DNA of 64,000 nt from Alphaproteobacteria bacterium (GCA_024743215.1 JANSWZ010000003.1:475930-539929), one strand, 5' to 3'; positions 15,690-25,414 are shown, counted from the first letter of the stretch. The notes: a model not told the origin generated them from the letters alone. A program made the numbers and translations.

Positions 15690-17012
15690 TTAAACCGAAT
15701 TTCTGCGATAGATGGTATCGAGCCAGACGGCGAAAATCAGAACGCCCCCGACAACCATTTGCTGGACAGCAGAGTCGAAGCCAACCAGAACCATACCCGA
15801 TTGCAGGGATTGCATGACCAAGGCACCCAGCATCGCACCGTAGATCGTTCCGATGCCACCTGCGAAGGAGGTGCCACCGATAACGGCCGCCGCGATCACA
15901 TACAACTCGTCCAGTTGTCCCAGAGAGTTTGTCGCAGCATTCAAACGCGCGCTGGCGATGACCGCGGAAATGCCGACAAGACCGCCCATCAGAGAGAAGA
16001 TCATCAAAGTCATGCGTTTTGTATTGATCCCTGCCAGCTCTGCAGCTTCAGGGTTGCCACCAATCGCAAACACATAGCGGCCGAAGCGTGTGCGCGTGAC
16101 CAGAAATGTCATGAAGATGCCGACTGTAATGGCAATCAGAACCGGAATGGCAAAACCGTGAGAGATTTCAAGACCGCCCTCTGGGACCGTGATGTTGTTG
16201 GCTTCTGCGTAGCGCCTGACGACGCCTTTTGGCCAAAGGTAGGAATTCATGACCAGAACCGAGGCCACAATCAGGCCGGAGCCGACAAGTCCAAGTGTCC
16301 ATTCTGCCCAGACCGGACGCAGTGGAAAGCCAAAACGGACGCGTTGTCTGCGCCCCATGAGCAGCAGAGCAGCAATGCCAACAATGGCAAGCGCGCCCAC
16401 AATCCAGCTTCCCGTAGCACCAATCGTTCCGAAAGGGCCGCCTCCAAGAAGAGCGAATGTGCTGTCTACAGGCGCAATTGTTTCACCGCGTGCTACCCAC
16501 CAGGCAGACCCGCGCCAGATCAAAAGACCGCCTAGGGTAACGATGAAGGCCGGTATGCCCATATAGGCGATGAGGAAGCCATGCAGCGCGCCAATGGCGG
16601 CGCCGAAGGAGATGCCGACAAGAACGGTGATGATCCAGATCATGGGATTGTTGAGGCCCAACATTTCGGGCAATACCCAGACCTGCACCACACCCATGAC
16701 CATAGCTGTCACACCCAGGAGCGAACCTGCGGAAAGATCGATATGTCGCGTGACGATGATCAGCACCATGCCGGTTGCCATCACGGCAATGGATGATGTC
16801 TGAACCGAGAGGTTCCAGAGATTTCGTGACGTCAGAAATGCGCCGAAACCGTTGAATATCTGGCCATACAGATGAAAGCCAATCCAGATCAGCAAAAGTG
16901 CGCCGACCATTCCAAGCATTCTTGTATCAACCTCGGTGGCGCGCAAGAAACGCACGATCGGGCCTTCCTTCTGGTCGGCTCCGCTCTGGGTCGTAAGTGT
17001 GTTATCGGACAT
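15690..17012 (-). CDS. xylH: Xylose-type sugar ABC transporter permease
   Basis: 440 residues from ATG 17012, preceded by a GGGGGGA ribosome site; the open frame extends further upstream without one. Ten or more membrane spans in the CUT2 permease pattern: [23 protein letters not shown] early, ITLGG-like [13 protein letters not shown] in the middle, and [12 protein letters not shown] with [31 protein letters not shown] late, the motifs that mark the RbsC/XylH family. The large loop with [16 protein letters not shown] is typical of xylose permeases. It lies after an intercistronic terminator downstream of xylF. Confidence 0.9.
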   Translation of the reverse strand: MSDNTLTTQSGADQKEGPIVRFLRATEVDTRMLGMVGALLLIWIGFHLYGQIFNGFGAFLTSRNLWNLSVQTSSIAVMATGMVLIIVTRHIDLSAGSLLGVTAMVMGVVQVWVLPEMLGLNNPMIWIITVLVGISFGAAIGALHGFLIAYMGIPAFIVTLGGLLIWRGSAWWVARGETIAPVDSTFALLGGGPFGTIGATGSWIVGALAIVGIAALLLMGRRQRVRFGFPLRPVWAEWTLGLVGSGLIVASVLVMNSYLWPKGVVRRYAEANNITVPEGGLEISHGFAIPVLIAITVGIFMTFLVTRTRFGRYVFAIGGNPEAAELAGINTKRMTLMIFSLMGGLVGISAVIASARLNAATNSLGQLDELYVIAAAVIGGTSFAGGIGTIYGAMLGALVMQSLQSGMVLVGFDSAVQQMVVGGVLIFAVWLDTIYRRNSV

Positions 17013-17110
17013 GGTTCCCCCCAAGTCAGCGTTGAACAGGCCCGCAATGGCTGATGTCAGCCAAGCCGGTAGTAAAGGGCTTATAAAATAGCAGAATTCT
17101 GTGTGTTTTG

Positions 17111-17144
17111 AAAAAGGCCGCACCATCCAGGTGGAAGTGCGGCC
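17111..17144 (-). terminator. Intercistronic terminator/attenuator between xylF and xylH
   Basis: Read on the minus strand, GGCCGCAC (17144-17137) pairs with GTGCGGCC (17123-17116) and runs into TTTTT (17115-17111). It lies 36 bases after the xylF stop and before xylH, so partial termination would give more binding protein than membrane proteins. Confidence 0.75.
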
Positions 17145-17180
17145 CGTTTTCAGTCAGATCAAACGAGATCTGTGTGCTGA

Positions 17181-18218
17181 TTAACAGCCGTCAACGGAAC
17201 CCATTGTGACGCCGTTACAAGCAGTTTCTTTGTCGATCCAACCAGCATCAATCACGACGCTGAGGTTGTCTTTGGTGATTGCTGTTGGTGCAAGCAAGAT
17301 GGAATTGACTTCCACGCCGCGTTTGCCGCCGGAGAACGGGGCAACATTCGGAATGTCTGTCATGGCTTTTCCTTCGGCCAGCATCAGAGCAGCTTCTGCA
17401 GCTACCTTGCCAAGCGCACGGGAATCTTTCCAAACGGATACAAGCTGAGTGCCAAGAGCAACGCGGTTGATGGCAGCAAGATCGCCATCCTGGCCTGTTA
17501 CAGGTACGGAACCGGCAAGACCCTGTGCAGCGAGAGCTGCGACAACGCCGCCAGCCATGCCGTCATTTTCAGAAACAACTGCATCGATGTTGTTGTCATT
17601 TGCAGTCAGCATCTGTTCCATGTTGCGCTGAGCATTTTCAGGCTTCCAGCCATCAGTGAAAGCTTCACCAACATTCTTGATTTTGCCTGCATCGATGTTT
17701 GGCTTCAGCACTTCCATAATGCCTTCAAACAGGAAGGTCGCATTTGGATCGCCCTGGTCACCCTTGATGAATGCAAAGTTGCCTTCATCTTTTACTTTCA
17801 GCATTTCCTGAGCCATCAGGCGGCCGACGCCGACATTGTCAAAGGTAATGTAAAGTGAATCAGGATGCTCGATCTGAACGTCATAGGCAATCAGCGGAAT
17901 GCCTTCATCTGCAGCATTTTGAACAGCTGGCAGAATAGCTTCACTGTCAAATGGTACGATCAGCAATACGTCGGCACCCTGAGAAATGAGCGACTCAACG
18001 TCGGTCAATTGTTTGCCTGCTGAACCCTGCGCATCCGCAGAGATATATGTATCGCCATTTGCTTCGACGATGCCTTTGATCACGGCTTCATCGCGCTTCC
18101 AACGTTCTTCCTGGAAAATTTTCCAGGACACGCCGATTGTTTTGCCTTCTGCCATTGCGCTGCCGGCAAAGCCAGCAACAAAGACAGCGCCCATAAGGGC
18201 GGCTGTAAGTTTCTTCAT
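17181..18218 (-). CDS. xylF: D-xylose ABC transporter substrate-binding protein
   Basis: 345 residues from ATG 18218 with a GGAGGAG ribosome site. A clear signal peptide (MKKLTAALMGAVFVAGFAGSAMA) precedes the mature start EGKTIGVSWK. Family features: FQEERWKRDEAVIKGIVEANG, ADAQGSAGKQLTDVESLISQGADVLLIVPFD, IPLIAYDVQI, DGWKPENAQRNMEQMLTANDNNIDAVVSENDGMAGGVVAAL and VPVTGQDGDLAAINRV. These match XylF closely, including the Trp/Arg contacts near the N-terminus and the ENDGMAGG ligand loop. First gene of the operon and divergent from the ROK regulator, which probably controls it. Confidence 0.92.
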   Translation of the reverse strand: MKKLTAALMGAVFVAGFAGSAMAEGKTIGVSWKIFQEERWKRDEAVIKGIVEANGDTYISADAQGSAGKQLTDVESLISQGADVLLIVPFDSEAILPAVQNAADEGIPLIAYDVQIEHPDSLYITFDNVGVGRLMAQEMLKVKDEGNFAFIKGDQGDPNATFLFEGIMEVLKPNIDAGKIKNVGEAFTDGWKPENAQRNMEQMLTANDNNIDAVVSENDGMAGGVVAALAAQGLAGSVPVTGQDGDLAAINRVALGTQLVSVWKDSRALGKVAAEAALMLAEGKAMTDIPNVAPFSGGKRGVEVNSILLAPTAITKDNLSVVIDAGWIDKETACNGVTMGSVDGC

Positions 18219-18352
18219 GATATTCTCCTCCACGTGCCGCCCTGATTGCAGGGTGGGGCACAAATTTAACCGGAACGCTTCCCATAGCGAGCCTAACCCT
18301 ATTTAATTCGAGGGTCGAAAAAAATAGTGACTTAAACACCAAGCTGTGTCAA

Positions 18353-18366
18353 CTTGAAAATTCAAG
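18353..18366. promoter_or_regulatory. Inverted repeat in the xylF/xylR divergent promoter region
   Basis: CTTGAA-AA-TTCAAG sits in the 254-base gap between xylF and the ROK gene. It is a candidate operator for the ROK repressor, whose targets are usually A/T-cored inverted repeats. Confidence 0.4.
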
Positions 18367-18472
18367 CGGTGCAAATTTCAAAGAAAAGTCAAAATGCGCC
18401 GCAGTATCAATTGGGTTGCTGCAATTCGGGAGGCTGCAATTCCAAGTTTAGATCAGGGATGGAATAGGGATA

Positions 18473-19690
18473 GTGACTGTTGTCATACGCTCCAATGAGG
18501 TGCGGCGCGGGAATAGGGGGCTGGTTCTTTCAGCTGTGCGAATGGGGGGCCTTGTGTCGCGCACGGATATCGGCCGGAAAACCGGTTTAAGTGCAGCAAC
18601 TGTATCGGCCATCACGTCTGATCTGATTGCCGATGGGTTTCTGATACAGCCTGCTGATGCAAATCAGGTGCCCGCCAGTTCGGGTCGTGGAAGACCCAAG
18701 GTTGCTCTTTCGGTCAACCCCATGGCTGCGCTGATTGGTGTGGTCATTTTTCAGTTAAACCGCGTGTCTGCTGCTGTTGTTGATTATTCGGGTGCCACCA
18801 TCTCGGAAAGTGCGCATGAATTGTCCAGTGCTGATTTGTCGCGGGAATCGATTCGTGATGCGCTTGTGGGCTGTTTGCGTGAAGCACTGAATTCATCGGG
18901 TCAGAACGAAAGACTGTTGATGCGCATTGCGGTGAGCATACAAGGCGTCACGGATGTGTCCGGTAAATATTTGCTGTGGTCTCCTATTACGGATCATCGT
19001 GATTTGCCGCTGGCTGGCTGGATGCGTCAGGCATTCAGTGTGCCGGCCTCTGTTTCCAATGATTGCGATTTGATGGCACGCGCGCTTAACCGCCGCGAAC
19101 CTGAACTCTATGGCACCAGTTTTGCCAGCATCATGCTGTCTTATGGCGTAGGCATGGGGCTGTTTCTGCGGGGCAATATCATCAATGGGCTGAACACTTC
19201 CGGCACCGAATTCGGACATATGGTGTTTCAACCGGGAGGTGCCCTGTGCCGCTGCGGTCGACGCGGGTGTATTGAAGCCTATGCCGGCGATTACGCAATT
19301 CAGCGGGCAGCGCTTGGACGTTCCGAGGACGCGCCACCGCCTGCGCCCTCCGCACATATAGACTTCAAACAAATTGCGGATCTGGCGCATGCTGGTGATC
19401 CGCAGGCCATTCACGCCATTGAAGAGGCCGGGCGCGCAATTGGCACCGGCCTGGTCAGTTTGTTTGCGTTGGTTGATGCGTTCCCAATAGCCTTGATCGG
19501 TCAGGGAACAATTGTATTTGACTACATGGAACCCTCTATTCGAAAGGCGTTGCAGGGAGCGGTTGCCGGAGAGGGAACCAACATTGACATACATTGTTTC
19601 GTTGATGAAAAACCTCTTGTGGCGGAAGGGTGTGCCCTGACGGCGCTGGTGGTTCTGGATGAGGAGATTGCTGATGCGGCAGTCATTTAG
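18473..19690 (+). CDS. xylR: ROK-family transcriptional regulator (XylR-like)
   Basis: 405 residues. An N-terminal winged helix (about 15-60; VSRTDIGRKTGLSAATVSAITSDLIADGFL) is followed by the ROK sugar-binding/ATPase-like fold. The ROK zinc motif CRCGRRGC is at 259-266, just after TEFGHMVFQPGG, and the residue set matches repressors that answer to xylose. Start is GTG 18473; no better ATG is nearby. It is transcribed away from xylF, as expected for a local repressor. The gene end overlaps the start of the di-haem protein gene by 17 bases, so that gene is likely co-transcribed. Confidence 0.88.
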   Translation: MTVVIRSNEVRRGNRGLVLSAVRMGGLVSRTDIGRKTGLSAATVSAITSDLIADGFLIQPADANQVPASSGRGRPKVALSVNPMAALIGVVIFQLNRVSAAVVDYSGATISESAHELSSADLSRESIRDALVGCLREALNSSGQNERLLMRIAVSIQGVTDVSGKYLLWSPITDHRDLPLAGWMRQAFSVPASVSNDCDLMARALNRREPELYGTSFASIMLSYGVGMGLFLRGNIINGLNTSGTEFGHMVFQPGGALCRCGRRGCIEAYAGDYAIQRAALGRSEDAPPPAPSAHIDFKQIADLAHAGDPQAIHAIEEAGRAIGTGLVSLFALVDAFPIALIGQGTIVFDYMEPSIRKALQGAVAGEGTNIDIHCFVDEKPLVAEGCALTALVVLDEEIADAAVI

Positions 19691-21107
19691 TCGACTTGTA
19701 ATCTTGGCAACTGCTTCTTTGTCGATCACTTTACCGCATTTGGCTTATGGCGAAACGCCCGCGCCATGGTCGGAGCGTGCGGTTTTTGAGCATGTAGACC
19801 AAGCCGGGTTTGCTGGTGTTCTCAGCAAGCCAGAGCTGGATGCGCTGATTGCCTTTGGAGAAACTCTTTTCGCTGCCCGGTTTACCACGCTTGATGGTGC
19901 CGGCCGACCCATGGCGACGCAGGCCATTATTCCAACGAAACGCAAACGGGCAGCACCTGCCACATTTCAGCGGATGGCCGGTTTGGATGGTAATTCCTGT
20001 GCCAGTTGTCACAATGACCCGGTGATGGGTGGTGCAGGAGACTTCACTGTCAATGTGTTTGTATCCGAAGGGTTTAATAACGCTGATTTTGACACAACCG
20101 ATCCACAATTTTCCAATGAGCGCAACACCAATCACTTATTTGGCGCCGGTCTGGTCGAACTTTTGGCACGCGAGATGTCGGTTGACCTCCAGCTTATTCG
20201 TCGCAATGCGCTGGCGCTGGCCCGTGAGACAGGTGAGGCGCAGCGTGCCACCCTTGTTTCGAAGGGCGTGCGTTTTGGCCGGATTACGGCAAAACCCGAT
20301 GGCTTGCTTGAATTGAAGGAAATTGATGGGGTGGATACGGATCTGGTGATCCGGCCCTTCAGCCAAAAGGGTGTCATGACCTCCCTGCGGCAATTTACGG
20401 TCAATGCTTTGAACCATCACCATGGCATGCAGCCGGTGGAGCGTTTTGGTGCGCGTTGGACTGGTGAAACGGATTTTGACGAGGACAATAAGAGTGACGA
20501 ACTGACCCTGGGCGATGTCTCTTCATTGGTGGCCTGGCAGGCGACCCTGCCACCGCCAGGCCAGATGGTGCCGACAAATGTTGACTGGCAGAATGCTGCA
20601 AAGCAGGGGGCGGAGGTGTTTCAAACCATCGGATGTGCGTCTTGTCACGTGCCAGCGCTTCCGTTGAACAGTCTTGAGTTTCATGATCCGGGCCCATTGG
20701 ATGCCGCCGGTACTTTGCGCATTGATGAAACGCAAAGCGGCGCGGTTTACGATCTGAGTCTCCTGGACTGGGCGCAGAACTTACCCCGGAATGAGCAGGG
20801 TCAGGTAATGGTGCCGTTGTTTGGAGATTTGAAGCGCCACAAAATGACGGATCGGCAGATTTCGGCCTTTGGCAATGAGTTGCTGTCACAGCGTTTTGTG
20901 GAGCGGGATGTGTTTCAGACAACCGAATTGTGGGGTGTCGGGTCGACCGCGCCTTACGGTCATCGCGGTGATATGACTACTTTTGATGAAGTGATCCAGG
21001 CGCATGGCGGGGCAGGGCGCGATGCGCGTGAGGCATATCTCGATCTTGAGGATGTGGACCAATCAGCCCTCATTGCCTATCTCAAAACATTGGTGATTGA
21101 ACAATGA
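19674..21107 (+). CDS. Di-haem oxidoreductase family protein (DUF1111)
   Basis: 477 residues from ATG 19674, which has GAGGAG 7 bases upstream inside the end of the ROK gene; this decides against the in-frame ATG 19659. A signal peptide ends near LAYGE. Two c-type haem sites CASCH occur at about 109-113 and 321-325, the first in LDGNSCASCHNDP, the second in TIGCASCHVPALP, with SQKGVMTSLRQFTVNALNHHHGMQ and TAPYGHRGDMTTFDE as further family signatures. DUF1111 proteins are periplasmic and have been called thiol oxidoreductases, but the substrate is not proven. Overlaps the next gene by ATGA. Confidence 0.88.
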   Translation: MRQSFSRLVILATASLSITLPHLAYGETPAPWSERAVFEHVDQAGFAGVLSKPELDALIAFGETLFAARFTTLDGAGRPMATQAIIPTKRKRAAPATFQRMAGLDGNSCASCHNDPVMGGAGDFTVNVFVSEGFNNADFDTTDPQFSNERNTNHLFGAGLVELLAREMSVDLQLIRRNALALARETGEAQRATLVSKGVRFGRITAKPDGLLELKEIDGVDTDLVIRPFSQKGVMTSLRQFTVNALNHHHGMQPVERFGARWTGETDFDEDNKSDELTLGDVSSLVAWQATLPPPGQMVPTNVDWQNAAKQGAEVFQTIGCASCHVPALPLNSLEFHDPGPLDAAGTLRIDETQSGAVYDLSLLDWAQNLPRNEQGQVMVPLFGDLKRHKMTDRQISAFGNELLSQRFVERDVFQTTELWGVGSTAPYGHRGDMTTFDEVIQAHGGAGRDAREAYLDLEDVDQSALIAYLKTLVIEQ

Positions 21108-22783
21108 TAAGGACGCGCAAAACAGGGGTGGTGTTGGCAATATCCGCAGCATGCCTCACGCATTCATTTGCTCAGGAAGCCGCTGTTGCTGAAACGGAAG
21201 CGCTGGCGATGGATGTGCCGGTTTTGGAAGAGATCGCGGCCAAGGCGGGCATCGAGCACCGGTATACCGGCCCTTGGGAGCATTTTGTTGGTGGCGGCGT
21301 TGCCACATTTGACTGCAATGGCGACCGTCTGCCTGATATGGCAATTGCAGGCGGCGCCGGCGAAGCACAATTGTTTGCCAATAAAAGCAGGGCAGGCGGG
21401 CCCCTGGCCTTTGAAGCCGTTGAAGGTGGATTGCCCGAAGGCAGCCTGAAGGGCGTAACTGGTTTCTACCCGCTGAATCTCGACAATGATGATCATACAG
21501 ATCTGATCGTATTGCGGGTCGGCGAGAATGTGATTTTGAAGGGTGGACCGGATTGCCGTTTTACCCGCGCAAACCGCGCACTGGCCTTTGATGGCGGGCG
21601 AGCCTGGTCGACGGCTTTTGCCGCGACTTTTGAGCCGGAACAGGAGTTTCCAACTCTGGCTTTTGGCAATTATGTGGATCGTTCGGCTGCCGGTTCCCCC
21701 TGGGGTACCTGCCATGACAATGTTCTGATCAGGCCTGGAACCGGGGATGTTCCAACTTACGCCGAGCCACAAATGCTGACACCAGGCTTTTGTGCATTGT
21801 CGATGATCTTCACGGATTGGAACCGGTCCGGTGAACCGGCCTTGCGCATGACAAATGACCGGCAATATTACCGCGACGGGGAAGAGCAGCTTTGGCGGGT
21901 CAGCCCTGGACGTCCGGCCCGTGCCTATCGCCGGGCGGACGGCTGGAAGACGGTTCGCATCTGGGGAATGGGCATTGCGGAAGCGGATCTGGATGCGGAT
22001 GGCCTGCCTGAATATGCACTGACATCGATGGGTGACACCAAGCTGCAAACTCTGGACGATGAAGCCGATGAAGCCAGCCCGGTTTATCGGGATGTGGCAT
22101 TTGCCAAGGGTGCAACTGCACACCGGCCTTACACTGGAGACGATTTGAAGCCCTCCACAGGTTGGCATGCAGAGTTTGACGATATCAACAATGATGGTCG
22201 GCAGGATTTGTTCATTGCCAAGGGCAATGTTGAAACCATGCCAGATTTTGCGGCCTATGATCCGGACAATTTGTTGCTCGGCACATTTGACGGCAATTTT
22301 GTCGAAGCGGGTGCCTTGTCTGGCATCGCGCTTGACCGGCGCGGCCGGGGTGGGGCTGTGGTTGATCTGAACATGGACGGTATGCTGGATCTGGTTGTGG
22401 TCAATCGCGAAGCACCGGTGAGCCTGTTTCAGAATCGGGGTGCACATACGGAATTCGGTCCGCGACCCATGGGCAATTGGTTGCAGATCGAATTGCGCCA
22501 GCGTGGGGCGAACCGTGATGCGGTTGGCGCGACCATTAATGTTAAATCCGGCAATGATACGCGGGTTCGAAAAGTGCAAATTGGTGGCGGTCATGCGTCC
22601 GGACATCTGGGTTTCATTCACGTAGGGACCGGTGTCGCCGAGCGCGCAGAAATTCGCATCAAATGGCCGGATGGTGAATGGAGCGCACCTTACCGGGTGT
22701 TTGCCAATAATTTCGTCGTCATCGAAAAGGGGTCCGACGTGGTGCAATATTGGTATCCACCTGAAACGGATAAATTACGCTAG
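21104..22783 (+). CDS. CRTAC1-family protein with FG-GAP/VCBS repeats and ASPIC/UnbV domain
   Basis: 559 residues, signal peptide at the N-terminus. Calcium-binding FG-GAP-type repeats appear as FDCNGDRLPDMAI, LDNDDHTDLIVL, ADLDADGLPEYAL, DDINNDGRQDLFIA and VDLNMDGMLDLVVV, consistent with a beta-propeller. The final ~110 residues (NWLQIELRQRGANRDAVGATI ... IRIKWPDGEWS) form the ASPIC/UnbV domain. Start ATG 21104 overlaps the di-haem gene stop (ATGA), so both products are likely made together and exported together. The function of CRTAC1 proteins in bacteria is not known; the pairing with a di-haem protein suggests a periplasmic redox or ligand-binding complex. Confidence 0.88.
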   Translation: MIRTRKTGVVLAISAACLTHSFAQEAAVAETEALAMDVPVLEEIAAKAGIEHRYTGPWEHFVGGGVATFDCNGDRLPDMAIAGGAGEAQLFANKSRAGGPLAFEAVEGGLPEGSLKGVTGFYPLNLDNDDHTDLIVLRVGENVILKGGPDCRFTRANRALAFDGGRAWSTAFAATFEPEQEFPTLAFGNYVDRSAAGSPWGTCHDNVLIRPGTGDVPTYAEPQMLTPGFCALSMIFTDWNRSGEPALRMTNDRQYYRDGEEQLWRVSPGRPARAYRRADGWKTVRIWGMGIAEADLDADGLPEYALTSMGDTKLQTLDDEADEASPVYRDVAFAKGATAHRPYTGDDLKPSTGWHAEFDDINNDGRQDLFIAKGNVETMPDFAAYDPDNLLLGTFDGNFVEAGALSGIALDRRGRGGAVVDLNMDGMLDLVVVNREAPVSLFQNRGAHTEFGPRPMGNWLQIELRQRGANRDAVGATINVKSGNDTRVRKVQIGGGHASGHLGFIHVGTGVAERAEIRIKWPDGEWSAPYRVFANNFVVIEKGSDVVQYWYPPETDKLR

Positions 22784-22865
22784 CTCGCACGCATTTTTTC
22801 ATGGAAAAAGGCTTCTGATTTTGCAACAGATTGTGTGGTAATCGCCAATTGTTGAGGGCCTGAGC

Positions 22866-24230
22866 ATGCAAACAATAACCGAGCCGGAACGACAGATCGA
22901 CGTGGTGCATAAAACAGATGTTCTCGTCGTCGGATCCGGGCCAGGTGGCCTGTCGGCTGCATTGGCATCCGCCCGTGCCGGCGTACACACAACGCTCGTT
23001 GAACGGTTTGGTTGTTTTGGTGGCAACATCACAGTCGTCGGTGTTGAAGGCATGCATTGGTATCGCCACGAACAGACTGTGGAAAGCAATGGCATCGTCC
23101 GCGAATTTGAGGATAGTGCCAAGGAGCACGGCGCAGCTGTTCCGGAAAGCCAGTCTCTCAGCTACGAAATTGACAGTGAAGGTTTCAAACTTGTCGCTGA
23201 TCGGATGGTGGAACAGGCCGGTATTCATCCCATGCTGCATCGCCAGTTTGTGGCTCCCATCATGGAAGGGGAGCGCATTATTGGAATCATTACCGAAAGC
23301 AAAGCAGGCCGTGAAGCCATATTGGCAGCGCGGGTGGTTGATGCCACCGGCGATGCTGACGTGGCAGCTCGTGCGGGCGCGCCAACAACAAAGCCACCGG
23401 TTGAGGAACTGATGGCGGCTTCGGTGATGTTTCATGTCGCTGGCGTTGACAAGAAAAAATTTATGGAAGGCGTGAAGGCCAATCCGCAAACCTATGCAGA
23501 TTGGGCCGGTGGCGGTGAATGGGAACTGGAAACCTCCGGTAAGGAAGACGCGCTGTTTTCGCCCTTTCTGAAAAAGCCTTTTGATCAGGCGATCAAGGCG
23601 GGAATGATACCGCCTCATCTAACCACTATTGCGGGTACCTGGGGCGCGGTGCATGACACCGGCGAAATGACTTATATGAATCTGGTGCATCTGGATGGCG
23701 TAGATGGCACAGACCCTCACTCTCTGACGCGCTCGGAAATAGAAGGACGCAAGCAGGCCATGATGGCGATTGAAGCATTGCGCGCTTTCTCTCCCGGTTG
23801 TGATGGCATTCGCCTGCGCAATTTTGGCATGTCCATCGGCATTCGTGACACGCGCAAGGTGGATTGCCTTTACAATATGACCGAGCAGGATGTGCGTGAG
23901 GAAGCCCGGTTCGATGACAGTATTGGAATTTTCCCGGAATTTATCGACGGCTATGGGCTTCTGATCCTGCCAACCACAGGGCGCTATTTTCACATGCCCT
24001 ATCGCAATCTTTTGCCCAAGCGGGTGAAGAATCTTTTGATCGCTGGACGCTGCACAGGCGGTGACCGCATCAGCCATGCGGCGACCCGCAACATGGCCTG
24101 TTGCGCCGTGGGCGGGCAGGGCGCTGGCATTGCCGCAGCGCTGTCAGTGAAGCAAGCTTGTGCTTTGACGGAACTGCCTGTGAGCGCCATTCAGGCGGAG
24201 CTGACACGGCAGGGCGCACGCTGGCAGTGA
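22866..24230 (+). CDS. FAD-dependent oxidoreductase (FAD_oxidored type)
   Basis: 454 residues. The N-terminal Rossmann fold is clear: VLVVGSGPGGLSAALASARAG (GxGxxG 23-28), then ERFGCFGGNITVVGVEG, a Gly-rich flavin loop typical of this family, and ARVVDATGDADVAARAGAP. A C-terminal FAD contact GRCTGGDRISHAATRNMACCAVGGQGAG closes the fold. No signal peptide, so it is cytoplasmic, unlike the two exported products upstream. It follows the CRTAC1 gene by 82 bases with no clear terminator between. The substrate is unknown. Confidence 0.85.
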   Translation: MQTITEPERQIDVVHKTDVLVVGSGPGGLSAALASARAGVHTTLVERFGCFGGNITVVGVEGMHWYRHEQTVESNGIVREFEDSAKEHGAAVPESQSLSYEIDSEGFKLVADRMVEQAGIHPMLHRQFVAPIMEGERIIGIITESKAGREAILAARVVDATGDADVAARAGAPTTKPPVEELMAASVMFHVAGVDKKKFMEGVKANPQTYADWAGGGEWELETSGKEDALFSPFLKKPFDQAIKAGMIPPHLTTIAGTWGAVHDTGEMTYMNLVHLDGVDGTDPHSLTRSEIEGRKQAMMAIEALRAFSPGCDGIRLRNFGMSIGIRDTRKVDCLYNMTEQDVREEARFDDSIGIFPEFIDGYGLLILPTTGRYFHMPYRNLLPKRVKNLLIAGRCTGGDRISHAATRNMACCAVGGQGAGIAAALSVKQACALTELPVSAIQAELTRQGARWQ

Positions 24231-24320
24231 TACAGGTTTTCGTGTCGCTGTATCAGCTGGACGTCTGATTGATGTCAGAGTCAAATCAAGCCTTTAGGCA
24301 AGATGGTTGAGGTGATGCTT

Positions 24321-24839
24321 TCAGACTGCTTGCAGTTCTTTCTTCATAGAAACTGTATTGCCGTTTCTTGAAAGCTCGACCCAGTCCAGCTTTTTGTACA
24401 ATGCTACATTCTCAGGCATGAGCGTGTGTGTGTTAAGGCGCATTTCAATGTATCCCTGCCTGATTGCTTCCAATTCCGCAAAGGCGATCAACTCGGTTCC
24501 CAGTCCCTTGCCGCCATGTTTTGGATGCACCACCAGATTGGCCAGTTTCATAAAGCCGTCCTGGGGCACGAGAAACAAGGCGCCAGCAATTTCGTCGTCC
24601 TGAATGGCAAGCCAAACCCGATCCTGCATGATTTCCTCGGCGCAACCATCAGATACTGATGGCAGGTCGGTTATGCGGTTTGAATAGCCTGCATAGGCCG
24701 CGTCAATACATGCCGCGACCGTTTCTGCATCTGCAAGCAGGGCTTTGCGGATGCGCGCGTTGTGTGATGCCATCGGTACAATTCCATCCATCGTGACAAT
24801 TGATTGTCTTTTATCATGGGCCTTGCGTGACCGGTTCAT
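24321..24839 (-). CDS. GNAT family N-acetyltransferase
   Basis: 172 residues from ATG 24839, which overlaps the TetR stop (TGATG); a later ATG (24773) starts nearer the domain. GNAT core: IRKALLADAETVAACIDAAYAGY, then DDEIAGALFLV, the acetyl-CoA loop LVVHPKHGGKGLGTELIAFAE (V/I-x-x-x-x-G-x-G-x-G/A variant), and LNTHTLMPENVALYKKLDWVELSR. Coupled to the TetR regulator gene. Acceptor unknown. Confidence 0.85.
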   Translation of the reverse strand: MNRSRKAHDKRQSIVTMDGIVPMASHNARIRKALLADAETVAACIDAAYAGYSNRITDLPSVSDGCAEEIMQDRVWLAIQDDEIAGALFLVPQDGFMKLANLVVHPKHGGKGLGTELIAFAELEAIRQGYIEMRLNTHTLMPENVALYKKLDWVELSRNGNTVSMKKELQAV

Positions 24840-25414
24840 CAAACCTGTTTGGAGAATTCGGCCAGAACAAGTGATTTTGCGGCACTACCTGCTGCCTCAA
24901 TGTATTCCGGATCCCGATGTATCAGCACTGTTGAGAAGGCGCCATCCAGCAGCAATACGATATGGCGTGCCAAAGCGGTTGCATCCACTATTCCAGCTTT
25001 TTTGATTTTGTCCGACAGCAGTGCTTCAAGTTTCTTTTTGTGGGCGGCCCCAACTTTCATGGCGGGGTGTCCGGGCTTGTTCGCAAGCTCGGCGGCTGTT
25101 CGCAGAAAGCCACATCCTTTCCATTTTGGATGCCGTGCAGATTGTGCCAGTTGCAAGAAAATGGCCTCGATTTTATCAGCCAGCATTCCGTCGCTCTCAT
25201 CAAACCATTTTTCATAAAGCACCAGATTTGGCTGATCTCTAGCGGTGAGATAGGCCTCAATGAGATCGTCCTTACTGCGGAAATGATAGTAGAGCGTTTT
25301 CTTTGTGATGCCTGCCTTTTCGGCAACGGCATCAACGCTGACGGCTCTAATACCTTCGGCATAAAACAGGCGATTTGCAGCATCAATAATGCGTTCTTTG
25401 GCTGGTTGTTTCAT
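24839..25414 (-). CDS. TetR family transcriptional regulator
   Basis: 191 residues from ATG 25414, which has GGAG about ten bases upstream; the upstream ATG 25429 has no ribosome site. The N-terminal helix-turn-helix is typical: ERIIDAANRLFYAEGIRAVSVDAVAEKAGITKKTLYYHFRSKDDLI. The C-terminal ligand domain is hydrophobic and helical with the WKGCGFLRTAAEL motif found in many TetR members. It is divergent from the enoyl-CoA hydratase gene with a 99-base gap containing an imperfect palindrome, and it overlaps the GNAT gene. It likely represses itself, the GNAT and perhaps the hydratase. Confidence 0.9.
   Translation of the reverse strand: MKQPAKERIIDAANRLFYAEGIRAVSVDAVAEKAGITKKTLYYHFRSKDDLIEAYLTARDQPNLVLYEKWFDESDGMLADKIEAIFLQLAQSARHPKWKGCGFLRTAAELANKPGHPAMKVGAAHKKKLEALLSDKIKKAGIVDATALARHIVLLLDGAFSTVLIHRDPEYIEAAGSAAKSLVLAEFSKQV

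Noticed and set aside
15582..16535. 317-residue frame antisense to xylH/xylG
   Set aside because: Spans two genes of the opposite strand and has low-complexity charged sequence.
21164..22747. 527-residue frame antisense to the CRTAC1 gene
   Set aside because: Long only because of codon bias of the sense strand; no recognisable domain, while the sense product has five FG-GAP repeats and an ASPIC/UnbV domain.
24228..24255. TGATACAG/CTGTATCA stem after the FAD oxidoreductase as terminator
   Set aside because: Twelve-base loop and no U-run; too weak to list as a terminator.
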